From positions 34,162,001 to 34,226,000 of the forward strand of contig CM075943.1 in the NCBI GenBank assembly GCA_038030265.1: DNA of 64,000 nt, read 5' to 3'. The notes beneath the pieces were generated by a model. The model was not told where the DNA came from, did not search any database, and saw only the letters and a list, made by a program, of their open reading frames with translations. The position numbers and the translations under genes were made by a program. This document shows, one piece after another, positions 11,163 through 21,413 of this stretch (the stretch's first letter is position 1; every line of letters starts with the position of its first letter). Source of the stretch: Corythucha ciliata. Lineage: Eukaryota > Arthropoda > Insecta > Hemiptera > Tingidae.

Positions 11163-12329
11163 ATGACGGGTCGCGTCTCAGGAACTATTAGTCATACGGA
11201 GATAAAATTGGGCTTAAATTGTCACCAATTTAGTCTATTTCAATAATGCAAAGGAGCGCCATTATCAAAAAAGTTCATAGTTCCAGAGATAGAATCAATT
11301 GATTGGAAAAAATCAAAAAATTTCCAGGGTTCTTATGCGATTTTCGACGTGAAGCCGACCAATTTTTTGTTGGCAAAGTTCAGATTTGAATTCAGCACCC
11401 CCAGAAACATATAGATCCGTTGACAAAACTACTACTATACGTTTTTCTCGCTCAAATCCCCTATTGACTGGACTATGTGGACTTTAGCAATTTCATTCGA
11501 CTTTGTGGACACCACTACACGATAGAGACCTTCAGGGCCCCGGGCCGGGCCTTGAGTTCATGGGCGGGAAAATTTGTTCGATACCTGAATATGTCCCTAA
11601 CTGGCTTAAAACGACGGCACTACTGGGAAACCCTCATCAATGGGACGCCTGAACACCCAAGTTCCTTTTGAAGTTGCCGAAAATGATTATTTTGCTATGC
11701 CGTTGGGTTTTGACGGCTGTCCTTGACTCCATCGTGTCTTATAGAGGTCTTGTGCGTCCAGTCACTAGCGTAGATTTCAAGGGATGTCGTTTAGCGGCCG
11801 CCTGGGCAAAATCTGGGTAGTTGCATTAAAATCAGTCAAAAATGGCGGGGGGTTGGGTCGAGAAAATCCCTCGAGATGCTCCATCACAAGGAGTTCTTTC
11901 TTTTTAGCATTGTTGATAAAACTATCAGATTATTGGGTGAGTGGCCCAATGTAGCAATGCGTATTTCACTAACATAAATAGCCCAAAGCGCATTGTAGAG
12001 GGGTTTCTCAATTTTAGCCACGAAATATCCTCCAAACACGGCACAATACGCAGTTTAAATTTTGAGTTGGAGAAGTTTCAACTAAGCAGCTGAAACTGAC
12101 TACTGACTTTGGTCTGGAAACTCCCACCTCAACTGCAGAGCCCAATTTCCGGTAAAACCTGTGAACTGGTACACCATTTCCCTCTCCCACTCGTACAAAC
12201 TGGTTGTAGAAACTTACAATTCAACCCGAAATTCGGATTTTTTGTTCAAAAACTGGTCATTGGAGCTCAACAACAGGTTAGAACACACCAGATCAGGGCT
12301 ATTTCATGTCAGAAAATATCAAATTCACT
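11163..12329. other. Intergenic, nothing recognised
   Basis: No gene, hairpin or tandem repeat could be supported here. Open frames around 11477 and 12109 have no recognisable content. Confidence 0.4.
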
Positions 12330-14066
12330 CCTTAGAGTGTGTTAGAGTGTTCGCGCGTGTCAAAAATGGCCAAACTGAGCCTTACGCCCCGAAAATGTGT
12401 AATCTGACGATTCGTGTCCTAGAAATAGCAAAACTGGTTATTCAAGTATTCACACCTTAAAAATAGTATATTCGTACTGGTATTCGATCACGCTCTAAAA
12501 ATGACCAAAATAAATGATCATTTGAACCATATACAGAGGCTAAAGATGGTGTAAATGACGATTCGTGCCTACAAAATGGTTATATGCAGAAAAAGGCCAA
12601 ACATGGCTATTCGCGCCTTAAAACGATAAACTGACCACTGACGTTTGTGCACGGAACATAAAAGGCCCATCCCACCTTTCCAACTGATCGACCTCCCCAG
12701 CGTTGATAACACGCAGACTAAGGTAAGGACTGGATAAAATTTATGTACGAAAAAATGACTACTCTCGAGCTATGAAATCGCTAGACCGGCTCATCATCCC
12801 CTAAAAATGGCTTAACAGACCATTTTGTGCTTCAAAAATGGCCAAACTGAGACTTCGCGTCTTGAAAATGGCTAAAATGCCGACGATTCGTGCCCTATAA
12901 ATAGGCAAACTGATCCTTTGTGCCTTTGCAGCCTCTGTCCCTTAAACGGCCCAGAAATGAATATTTCATGTCATGGTCGTCGGTATCAGCCGATTATATT
13001 GACTCCAGGGTCACTAGTACGAGCGGACGGTGACAAAACGAAAATTTTGCCTCAAATTTCGGTTTCCCTCAGTAGAGAAACCCCAAAATAGAAAGATTCA
13101 GCCGCCGATCAGACATGCTAATGTAGGAGGGGCTTGAAAAATTGTGTGTTTCGCTCTACTAGAAATGGCTTGACAGCCATTAACTGCTTTAAAATAGCCA
13201 AACTATGGCTATACTCTGCAACTGACTGCAATCGCACCCCAAAGTGGTTAAAATGACGATTAGCGCCTAGCAAATGGCTGAACTGCCTTTATTCGCGCCC
13301 TAAAAATTGCCAAACCGGAAATTCCCGCTCTAAAAAATAGCCAAACGGTCTTGAAGCGCCCTAAAAATGGCTAAGCTGGCGCTGAAAATGGCTAAATCAC
13401 CCATTTGCGTGCCAAACATGACAAAACTGGCAATTCGCGCGTCAATAATGGCCAATACTGATCATTCGCGTCTCTGGCTTGACGGGCCATATTCGCGTTC
13501 CAAAAACGGCTAAACTGACTATTTGTACCCAGAAAATGCTTAAACAGATGATTCCAACCCTGAAATAAAGTGAAAAATTGGCCATTCGCGAGCAACGAAT
13601 GGCCAAACTGACCATTCTTTGCTTTTGGCTTGACGTGACTATTTTTATGGTCTGAAAAATGGCAAAAATGACGATTCGCGCGTTGAAAATGGCTAAACTG
13701 ACTGGCGACTCTCGCTCTAAAAATGACGAAACTGATTTTACGAGCCCCGAATTTGCGCCCTAAGATGCCTGAACAGGTGATTCCAGCCCCAAATACGGGC
13801 AAAACTGACCATTCATGCGTGGAAAATGGCTAAACATGCAATACCTATTTTAAAAAATGAAAAAAAAAAATAATAATAATTATAATAATAATTACTGGCT
13901 AATATTCACTTATTATATGTAATAAATGACCAGACAATTTGCCCCTTGGAAATGGCAAACATGACCATTCGCAACTTAAAAATGGTATGACGGACTATTT
14001 GCACCACTCAAATGGCAGAACTGACGGTTTGCGTCCGAAAGTCGTCAATACTGCATTTGCGCCATG
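12330..14066. repeat. Degenerate ~30-bp minisatellite array, 1.7 kb
   Basis: A unit close to AAAAATGGCTAAACTGAC followed by ATTCGCGCCCT recurs every 28-32 bp, heavily mutated, for about 55 units. The most regular part is 13180-13820. Because 30 bp equals ten codons, a reverse frame stays open from 13802 to 13392 with a periodic QFSHF / RAN pattern; I do not take that as a gene. Remnants of the array continue on the far side of the mariner insertion (14640-14780). Confidence 0.75.
13858..13895. repeat. A-rich and TAA microsatellite
   Basis: A run of A followed by ATAATAATAATT repeats interrupts the minisatellite array. Confidence 0.6.
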
Positions 14067-14072
14067 TATGTA

Positions 14073-14633
14073 CAGGGTGCAGCAGCATAACTTCCTTTTT
14101 TCAAAACTCAATGAAAACTACTGTATGCATCAAGAAATATTTATTTATTTTTTATAATGTAGGTACATGTCTAAAGTTTTTATTTACATTGTTTTGAAAA
14201 TCAAATCTGTTAGGTGGCGTCCCCCATTCTCCAAACATTGCGTAAACCGATTTCTGGCGTTTGTCATGACTCTTGTTAGCATAGCAGGTGTTATGTTGGC
14301 AATTTCTTCTTGGATGTTGGTCTTCAAATCTTGTAGGGTTCTTGGACGGTTCACATAAACACGGGATTTCAGAAAACCCCATATAAAAAAATCACAAGGG
14401 GACAGATCGGGAGAGCGTGCCGGCCATTCCAAATCGCCATGACAAACGCCAGAAATAGGTTTACGCAATGTTTGGAGAATGGGGGACGCCACCTAACAGA
14501 TTTGATTTTCAAAACAATGTAAATAAAAACTTTAGACATGTGCCTACATTATAAAAAATAAATAAATATTTTCTGATGCATACAATAGTTTTCATTGAGT
14601 TTTGAAAAAAGATAGTTATGCTGCCGCACCCTG
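14073..14633 (-). mobile_element. Fold-back Tc1/mariner derivative with transposase remnant
   Basis: A 561-bp element with ends CAGGGTGCAGCAGCATAACT and its near-complement, flanked by TA (14071-14072 and 14634-14635), the mariner target duplication. On the - strand, about 14431 to 14184, it encodes a transposase C-terminus: WPARSPDLSPCDFFIWG, containing the third catalytic aspartate, then VYVNRPRTLQDLK and a stop. The last ~205 bp, including the 3' end of this frame, are present twice in opposite orientation, so both ends derive from the element's 3' end. The N-terminal two thirds of the transposase and its other catalytic residues are missing, so the copy cannot be autonomous. It sits inside the 30-bp array. 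Confidence 0.85.
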
Positions 14634-14639
14634 TATATG

Positions 14640-14912
14640 TATACGGCTTATGTGACGCTATTCATGGCACGCCTGATGTGACTTGCTGCCCGAAAAAAAA
14701 AAGTCTAATAAGAGGCTATTCGTACCCTTAAAAGACAATAATTGACTTAATCGGTGAACCATTCGATCCTCCCCAACCCCCTCCCTCCGAATGCACAGTC
14801 TTCACCCTACCACTGAAGTAAGTGAAGGAGAGGGCTCAACCAAGACCTTCTACAGAACAGGCCGGAAGGCTCACCCCCACTCTTACGTGTGACGAAAGCA
14901 AAGAAGACAACT
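14640..14912. repeat. Array remnant and spacer
   Basis: Bases 14640-14780 keep a few eroded 30-bp units (CTATTCATGG, GGCTATTCGTACCC). Bases 14834-14866 match, on the other strand, the sequence flanking the MITE at 18236 and appear to represent the empty site of that insertion. Confidence 0.45.
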
Positions 14913-15545
14913 ACTCGCTGAGTACTTTTACTCGGTATCGAATGGAATTGATTCAAACAAGTAAATACTCGGTATCGAATGGGTATCGTTTCAAATGAGT
15001 ACTTTTACTCGGTATCGAATGGGTATTGATTCAAACAAGTAAATACTCGGTATCGAATGAGTATTGATTCAAATGAGTACTTTTACTCGGTATCGAATGG
15101 GTATTGATTCGGTATCGTTTCAAATGAGTACTTTTACTCGGTATCGAAAGGGTATTGATTCAAACAAGTAAATACTCGGTATCGAATGGTTATTGATTCA
15201 AATGAGTACCTTTACTCGGAATAGAATGGGTATTGATTCAAACAAGTAAATACTCGGTATCGAATGGGTATTGATTCAAATGAGTACTTTTAGTCGGTAT
15301 CGAATGGGTTATTGATTCGGTATCGTTTCAAATGAGTACTTTTACTCGGTATCGAATGGGTATTGATTCAAACAAGTAAATACTCGGTATCGAATGGGTA
15401 TTGATTCAAATGAGTACTTTTACTCGGTATCGAATGGGTATCGTTTCAAATGAGTACTTTTACTCGGTATCGAATGGGTATAGATTCAAATGAGTAGATA
15501 TTCGGTATCGGGTATATTCATTCGGTATCGTAAAAGTATCGGTTA
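14913..15545. repeat. 38/40-bp tandem array with higher-order alternation
   Basis: Two related units alternate: GGTATCGAATGGGTATTGAT plus TCAAACAAGTAAATACTC (38 bp), and the same start plus TCAAATGAGTACTTTTACTC (40 bp). This gives a ~78-bp higher-order repeat, with a shorter variant that inserts GGTATCGTT. Copies are far more alike than those of the array at 12.3-14.1 kb, suggesting recent amplification or homogenisation. Confidence 0.85.
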
Positions 15546-15557
15546 AGTAAGAGAGTT

Positions 15558-15713
15558 ATAAGCTCGGTGCATGCACACTATGCATTTGTCGTAGCATATT
15601 GCTATTTATTTGGAGGTCGAAATGAAATATATGGTCCCCGGTAGTGACCGGATATTTTTTAAAACCGGTAGGCAATCCTATTTCAAAAGTTGCATAGCGT
15701 GCATCGAGCTTAA
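15558..15713. repeat. Small inverted-repeat element between two TATCGA arrays
   Basis: Ends TAAGCTCGGTGCATGCACAC and TGCATAGCGTGCATCGAGCT pair imperfectly over about 25 bp. It separates the regular array from its diverged continuation. Confidence 0.5.
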
Positions 15714-15839
15714 GTAGTCATTGTGTTTCAACTAAAATGAATCTGTATTTGTATAAGGGAGTAGTGATTGACGACTCGATAAATCATTAGAGATGGTAGT
15801 GCTTTTGGCTTTTGTTGGTTGGTGGTGGAGGGGTTTTAT

Positions 15840-16065
15840 TACAAGCTTGTTGAATCGATACCACTACGGTATCGATACTTTTGAATCAATACCAAGTACT
15901 TTTGGTATCGGTACTTCTGTACCGATACCGAGTATATATCGATACTTTTTATACGATACTGTAAACAAGTTATATGAGTATCGATACTTTTCATTCGATA
16001 CCAAATACCATTCGATACTTCAAATGAGTAAAGTATCGTTACTTTGTTGGTATCGATTCAACACT
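15840..16065. repeat. Diverged TATCGATA-rich continuation of the array
   Basis: TATCGATAC or its complement occurs repeatedly, at about 15857, 15870, 15937 and 15979, in a diverged form of the preceding unit. TATCGATA is the known core of the Drosophila DRE site; a regulatory role here is only a possibility. Confidence 0.5.
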
Positions 16066-16374
16066 CCTAGTTGCCTCTCTACTTCATTCGTGGTGGCCGA
16101 TTGTTTCATAGGCTTGATTCTTTGCCTAGATTTTAAAAACTTCTCAATTTTTTGTATAGTTTGAAAAAACAACTACGAAAAACTATCCCTCGTGGTTTTA
16201 TTTCAAAACCATCTCCCGCTATTCAGCACTTTTTTTCTTCAAAATCGTTAAACAACTTTATTTCCACTTTGCTTTCCTCCTTCCTTCCCGAAAGATGGAA
16301 ACCCACGTGACAGTTACACATAATATATTTTATAATCCAGAAGGAAATTGAAAGCCTTTAATTTAATTTAATTA

Positions 16375-16884
16375 GGGTGCGTTCATAGTGAATCACCTTC
16401 ACTGCGATACCTCGATGAGCGATGCCCCGATGAAACATCGATGAAGAACAAACATCAATAATTGTATGGGACTGTTCGTAGTGAAGCACCCTCACTGCGA
16501 TGTGATCTTCGATACCTCGCTACTATCATCGATGATTTGAACCATATGGTTCCTCGACCCCCCTCTCGTCCGTTGCCTTTTTTTTTTCTTTTCAAAATCT
16601 TTCAAAGTTCACCTTCACACAATTTACGTAAGTCACGCACACCTGTTTCCTTCAAGCTTTAACCCTTATTTTGAAAAAAAAAGCAACGGGCAGGAAGGGG
16701 GTCGAGGAACCATATGGTTCAAATCATCGATGATAGTAGCGAGGTATCGAAGATCACATCGCAGTGAGGGTGCTTCACTATGAACAGTCCTATACAATTA
16801 TTGATGTTTGTTCTTCATCGATGTTTCATCGGGGCATCGCTCATCGAGGTATCGCAGTGAAGGTGATTCGCTATGAACGCACCC
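16375..16884. mobile_element. PIF/Harbinger-like fold-back MITE, 510 bp
   Basis: The terminal inverted repeats, about 185 bp, begin GGGTGCGTTCATAGTGAATC and are nearly perfect. TTA flanks both ends (16372-16374 and 16885-16887). The centre is a short spacer rich in T and A runs. There is no coding capacity. Confidence 0.88.
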
Positions 16885-16887
16885 TTA

Positions 16888-17209
16888 CATTCTTCCGGGG
16901 GAGGGACTTTTTAACTATGTAGCAAGGAATGTTTTTGGTGATTCGAACGAAAACTATGAAGCAAGTGCGTAGTGAAACGAATGAAAAGTAATTGTTTGAA
17001 TTATTCGAAAAAATTGAACCATGAGGGGCTTTCCGAGAATGCTTCGGATGGCGGTCTTTGTTGGAGGGTATACGACGTGTTGGTGTTGCTCACAAAATCA
17101 TCCCAACATTTAATAATAACCGCAACAGATGTCGGTCTTCGCTCATATTTCTCGGTGATCCAGCGTCGAAAGAGCTAAGTTTTCATTTTCACCCAGAAAA
17201 ACGCTATGA
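16888..17209. other. Spacer, nothing recognised
   Basis: No supported feature between the PIF-like MITE and the first of three H1 hairpins. Confidence 0.4.
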
Positions 17210-17347
17210 GCGTTTTCAATTCGCATAAAATTCCGCTCTGGAGCCGAGCATTTCCACCCGTGTTCTCTGATTTATACCATTTGGTAACGGAGAAGACGGG
17301 TGGAAATGCTCGACTCCAGAGCGGAATTTTATGTAAATGGAAAACGC
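17210..17347. mobile_element. H1 hairpin MITE copy
   Basis: A near-perfect palindrome of 138 bp: GCGTTTTC at one end, GAAAACGC at the other, with GAGCATTTCCACCCG and its complement in the arms. It closely matches the copy at 52213-52354. Confidence 0.8.
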
Positions 17348-17534
17348 CACATGACTACTTGCACTGATTGAATAAAAAGGGCTTAAAACATCCGAGTGAT
17401 CCAACATAATACCATAATAGGTCTGTTCCAATTGTTGTCCAATGTAGAAAATGTGCAGCACTGACACACGACTTCATTAATTATTTCTCAAAATAATGAG
17501 ATCAGGTGCTGATGGAACACTTTTTCTACACTAG

Positions 17535-17665
17535 TAGCGTTTTCCATTCATTGCAATACACTTGTGGGGTGTAAGTTTGTCCACCCGTTCTCTCTGAATT
17601 GAAACATATGTTTACGGAGAGGACGGTGCACTACACTTGTGTGGTGTGTCGAATGGAAAACGCTA
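17535..17665. mobile_element. H1 hairpin MITE copy with TAG duplication
   Basis: Ends TAGCGTTTTCCATT and AATGGAAAACGCTA, flanked by TAG at 17532-17534 and 17666-17668. The interior is a diverged H1 hairpin with CACTTGTGGGGTGT against its near-complement. Confidence 0.75.
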
Positions 17666-17780
17666 TAGGAAACAGTGGAACAAGCTTATTGAAAATATTA
17701 ACAGATGATTTTGGATACTCAAGAATATTAGAGCCGTACAAAGCCATTAGCCACAACCATGGTAGCCATTACCACTCACA

Positions 17781-17923
17781 GCATTTTCCATTTGTACAAA
17801 ATTCTACTCCGGTGCACTCCATTTCCACCCGTCTTCCCCATTAACATATGTTTTAATTCAGAGAGGGTAGGTGGAAATGAATTGCTCCATCACCGCAGAT
17901 TTTTGTGCAAGTGAATGAGTGCT
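17781..17923. mobile_element. Diverged H1 hairpin MITE copy
   Basis: GCATTTTCCATTTGTACAAA and CCATTTCCACCCGTCTTC in the left arm, AGGTGGAAATGAATTGCTCC in the right arm. This is the third H1 copy within 720 bp. Confidence 0.65.
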
Positions 17924-18229
17924 ACGAAAACATCTTGATTAATTATTGTGAGTCACAATGCACAACCCTCGATGACATTAATCCTTACTCAATAATTACT
18001 GTGAACTTATGGCGGAAGAAAGAAATAATAATTTTTTGTTGGCTTTTTTAACAATGGTGTTAATACCATGTACCGCAAAAGAAAAAAAAAACAAAACAAA
18101 AAAGATTTTAGCTGCAGAAACTATTGAAAAACAAATAAAAACTAGCGCTTCCCCATCTCGTTTCTATAGGAAGTTTGGTCTCTTTCCGTGACGTCACAGA
18201 GGGAGCACTCCGGCCTGTTCTGTAGAAGG
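17924..18229. other. Spacer; flank shared with 14.85 kb
   Basis: No gene. Bases 18203-18235 are homologous to the reverse complement of 14834-14866, which marks an older repeat into which the next MITE inserted. Confidence 0.45.
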
Positions 18230-18235
18230 TCTTGG

Positions 18236-18530
18236 CCATAGAGATAATATAACTACTAGAGGGGGCATTGGATGCGCAAACAAGTATAAACTGGGGCGAG
18301 GATTGACGTCATCCGGATATCGTTACGGCTCCGTAGGTCTCTTCCCATTGGCTGTCTCAAAAGGTGGGGTTTCAAAAAGCCCCCTTTCGCACCATCCACG
18401 TCCCCACAGGTAATTCTTCAACCAATAGCAAGGGATTTTCGGAGCTAACTCAAGCTCTTGGTGACGTCAATCATGGACCGCTCCCTCTGCGCGATAGACA
18501 ATTCGAGCTCTAGTTATATTATCTCTATGG
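18236..18530. mobile_element. MITE with TCTTGG target duplication, 295 bp
   Basis: Twenty-base terminal inverted repeats CCATAGAGATAATATAACTA. TCTTGG is present on both sides (18230-18235 and 18531-18536). The related sequence at 14834-14866 carries TCTTGG once and no element, consistent with an empty site. Inside, GACGTCA words pair as a second, weaker inverted repeat. The superfamily is not determined. Confidence 0.8.
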
Positions 18531-18536
18531 TCTTGG

Positions 18537-19475
18537 CTCAACCGTCCTGAGCCTGGGATCCGCGACTGATAAGATTGAACCTTTGCAGTGTGCTGTGGTT
18601 TGGAACCTGGTATCACAGTGAAAACCACTTCAACCGCTCGTCAAAATCCGCTGTTTTGCCAATGTTTTTTAAATTTTTGGTCGTTTTTTACCAGAAATTG
18701 CCCAGGGACGGTTTTTAGGCTGAACGTTTATGTTTTCAAAGTGTTTCTATTTAAACTGAATGTGGCTTATGAGACCCCTGGGCATTTACCACTAGAAAAC
18801 GTGCCAAAGAGGTCAAAAGATATGGGCGGGAGCAAGGTTGAACGCGCAGATTTTCGGGTTCATCGCGTCCAAAACTGCGGGGGTACAGGATGGGGGTCAT
18901 GGCCCCGTCCTTGAGCAAACTTTAGATTTGCGCCTGGACTATAGGAACTCTATCCCACCAAGCACTGTCATGAAGGAGAGTGCCCCTCCCTGGACCCGCG
19001 TCTGTGGCTTGTTATACGATTACAGCTCACCTTCATGCAAATTCTGCCCCTCTGATGCTGACGGCTAAAAAGTAAAAAGAAAAAAAAATGACGGGATCAT
19101 TCGATGTGTTCACTTTCCCCTCATTATTCTTCTTTTCGTTGCCCACCTACCACGAGACGCCTTGTTGTTATCACTCTCTCGACATTTTGACATTTAAATT
19201 GCTTTTCCACCCTGGAGGAGTTCATCTATTTAGTCATGGCTGTTTTATTTAGCCCGAAACTCCTCAACTTAGTAGGACAAGTTTAGATGTATTTTATTCT
19301 ACAAACTAAATATTTGGTCCCATTATTGACAATTTTAACGCTCTTCAGATAATTGCCATTTATTCCTAGAAGCTGGCAATCATCTGCTGACATGGAAACA
19401 TAATTATTTCTTCTCTTGGAACCTAAATATCGACTTGAAACTCACAAGTTGGCTCCATATCGTAAATTTGTGGCA
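18537..19475. other. Intergenic, nothing firmly recognised
   Basis: Bases 18640-18800 weakly resemble the degenerate ~30-bp arrays (TTTTTACCAGAAATTGCCCA). No gene is supported. Confidence 0.35.
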
Positions 19476-19709
19476 GTAATGCGTGCGTAAAGTTGTATCC
19501 GTAGGAGCCTACGTCGTCAGTCTTCGCTCGCCGGGGTGCGTGGAAAACGAACCGGTTTCGGCTGCTCACCATCTTCAGCGCATGGTTTAAGTTGTACTTC
19601 CTTACTGTGAAGATGGCGAGCAGTCGAAACCGGTTCGTTTTCGACGTACCCCAACGAGGGAAGACCGACGGCGTAGGCTCCTACGGCTACAACTTTATGC
19701 ATGCATTAC
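19476..19709. repeat. 234-bp palindromic MITE
   Basis: Arms of about 100 bp: GTAGGAGCCTACG, GTCTTCGCTCG and GAAAACGAACCGGTTTCG on the left pair with their near-complements on the right. The ends are GTAATGC and GCATTAC. Confidence 0.78.
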
Positions 19710-21207
19710 CTACTAACCCTCGTAGTTTAAGCGATCATACTATAGTTTGTCCACTTAGTGATGGACTCTCGAACAACTTGCTTCATTTCGATAGTTCGAT
19801 TTGTTGACTCCCACCAAAAATATTTAAAGAACTCAATAAAACCTCATCCAAGTCCCCTCATTTTGCAGTTTCATCCTACCACATCTACTCAGTGACCCAT
19901 CCGATTTGTCTGGCATTGAGATATTCCGGTAGCGGAGCATCCAAATAGTAAGAAATTACCCTCGCCAGACATGTTCAGATGATTGGATGTCGGGGCACAA
20001 ATTTTGCGAACTTCGAACGCTGTCGTCCCTCTATGTCCCACTCAAATTGTCTGGTGTTTGTTACTAAGAAACCTCTCTAGGCCTATAAGCCTTACAACGC
20101 CTTACAAACGCCTTACAAATGCCAGACACGATCAGGTGATGCGAAAGACGATTTTTTTTTTTTTTTTTTTTGCAAACGGCAAGACGCCCTGCTCGGCCTT
20201 GTCCCGCTAAAAATTTCTGGCGACGATACAGGCGCCGTTGCTAGTGACCATGTAATGTAATGTCGTGATGATGGTTTCAAGCGCGATCAGATGATACGGA
20301 TTTTTCATACAGTGGGCTTCCGGCCTAACATCAATTGTGGCAGTAAACGGCCCATTTAGACCCATAAATTTACTTTTGGGCTCTCTAACTAGCAATTCTA
20401 CGCATGAAACGACGATTCAGTCCTAGAACTGTCTCAGAACCGTCACAGTTCCGTCGGTGTCTGCCTTCACTGTACAGTGGGCATCTGTACAATAGGATGG
20501 ATGACAACCGCTATTTTTTGAGAAAGTACTATAATTTGTTTTCTGGTGTTTTTTTATACATAAAATACAATATTTCTTCCCTACAATACGAGCTCACTTT
20601 TCTTCAGACACTTTGGGTTTTATTATATTCTGCATTAGTTGACATAAATAACAAATTCAGAAAGGACAACAGCTCCACCGCGGAGCTAAGGCCACATTTA
20701 TTGCTTTTTACCCTTGAACAAATTGTTTCATTCTAACGCGCTATCAAGTATTAAAAATAAAGCTAGGAACTCTTTTAAAGAAAATGTTCTAAGGACGATT
20801 TTTGTTTTTTCTTCTTCCTCAAAGGCATACTTATAAAATAATTTATAAAAACAAATGCTTCACTGGGCTAGGCGGTAACAAATCAAAGAAGTGGGGGGGG
20901 GGGGAATAATAGCGATACATAAATAGAAAATTTGTGAATAATACAAAAAACCAACTACAACTAGAAACTTAAATATGAAAGAATAAAAACTAGAAATTAA
21001 TTTGCTTCACTCACTTGAATACTCAATTTTACAATTTTGAAAACTTGTACGGTTTTTTAACTACGTTTTAAGTGGTTGCCAGTAGTATGAAAGCAGGCAG
21101 ACACAAAGTGAGTGATAACTCGAACAATAAAAAAAATAAAAATAAAACTAAGACAAAGCAAGAGAAAGCCTACCGGGTAAATCCTGTAGGTACAGGACAA
21201 TTTATTG
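19710..21207. repeat. Intergenic downstream of paired; fold-back relative
   Basis: Bases 20095-20345 contain GCCAGACACGATCAGGTGAT, AAAATTTCTGGCGACGAT and GGATTTTTCATACAGTGGGC, matching the fold-back element at 10261-11162 in order but diverged. A T-run lies at 20153-20171 and a G-run near 20893. No gene is supported. The minus-strand AATAAA of paired lies at 21201-21206. Confidence 0.5.
21201..21206 (-). promoter_or_regulatory. AATAAA one base after the paired stop codon
   Basis: On the - strand the last codons read TGA C AATAAA, so a canonical polyadenylation hexamer begins two bases after the stop codon. If used, the 3' UTR would be only about 15-35 nt; a longer UTR using a downstream signal is equally possible. 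Confidence 0.4.
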
Positions 21208-21413
21208 TCAGTACCACGTGTAGAACGGCTGAGGCCGATGCTGAGGCGGTACAAAACTCGAATTGTAGCTGGCCGCGCTCGTAGGGCTCAAAAGTGGGCC
21301 GGGGCTACTGTGCGACGGAGGTAGGGATGCCCAATTGTTTCCTCCGCCCCCGCTTGGACTGTGCATCGACACCATTTCCGACGAATTACCTACCATGTTT
21401 TCGCTTGTGGACA
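21208..21413 (-). CDS. prd: paired last exon and stop
   Basis: Encodes [20 protein letters not shown] and ends [15 protein letters not shown] before TGA at 21210-21208. The acceptor is CTAATTACAG. The aromatic TWY terminus is a distinctive short end that may be a conserved peptide. Confidence 0.9.

Noticed and set aside
12330..14066. Possible CRISPR-like repeat-spacer array
   Set aside because: The ~30-bp units are contiguous and degenerate with no constant repeat separated by unique spacers, and the genome is eukaryotic.
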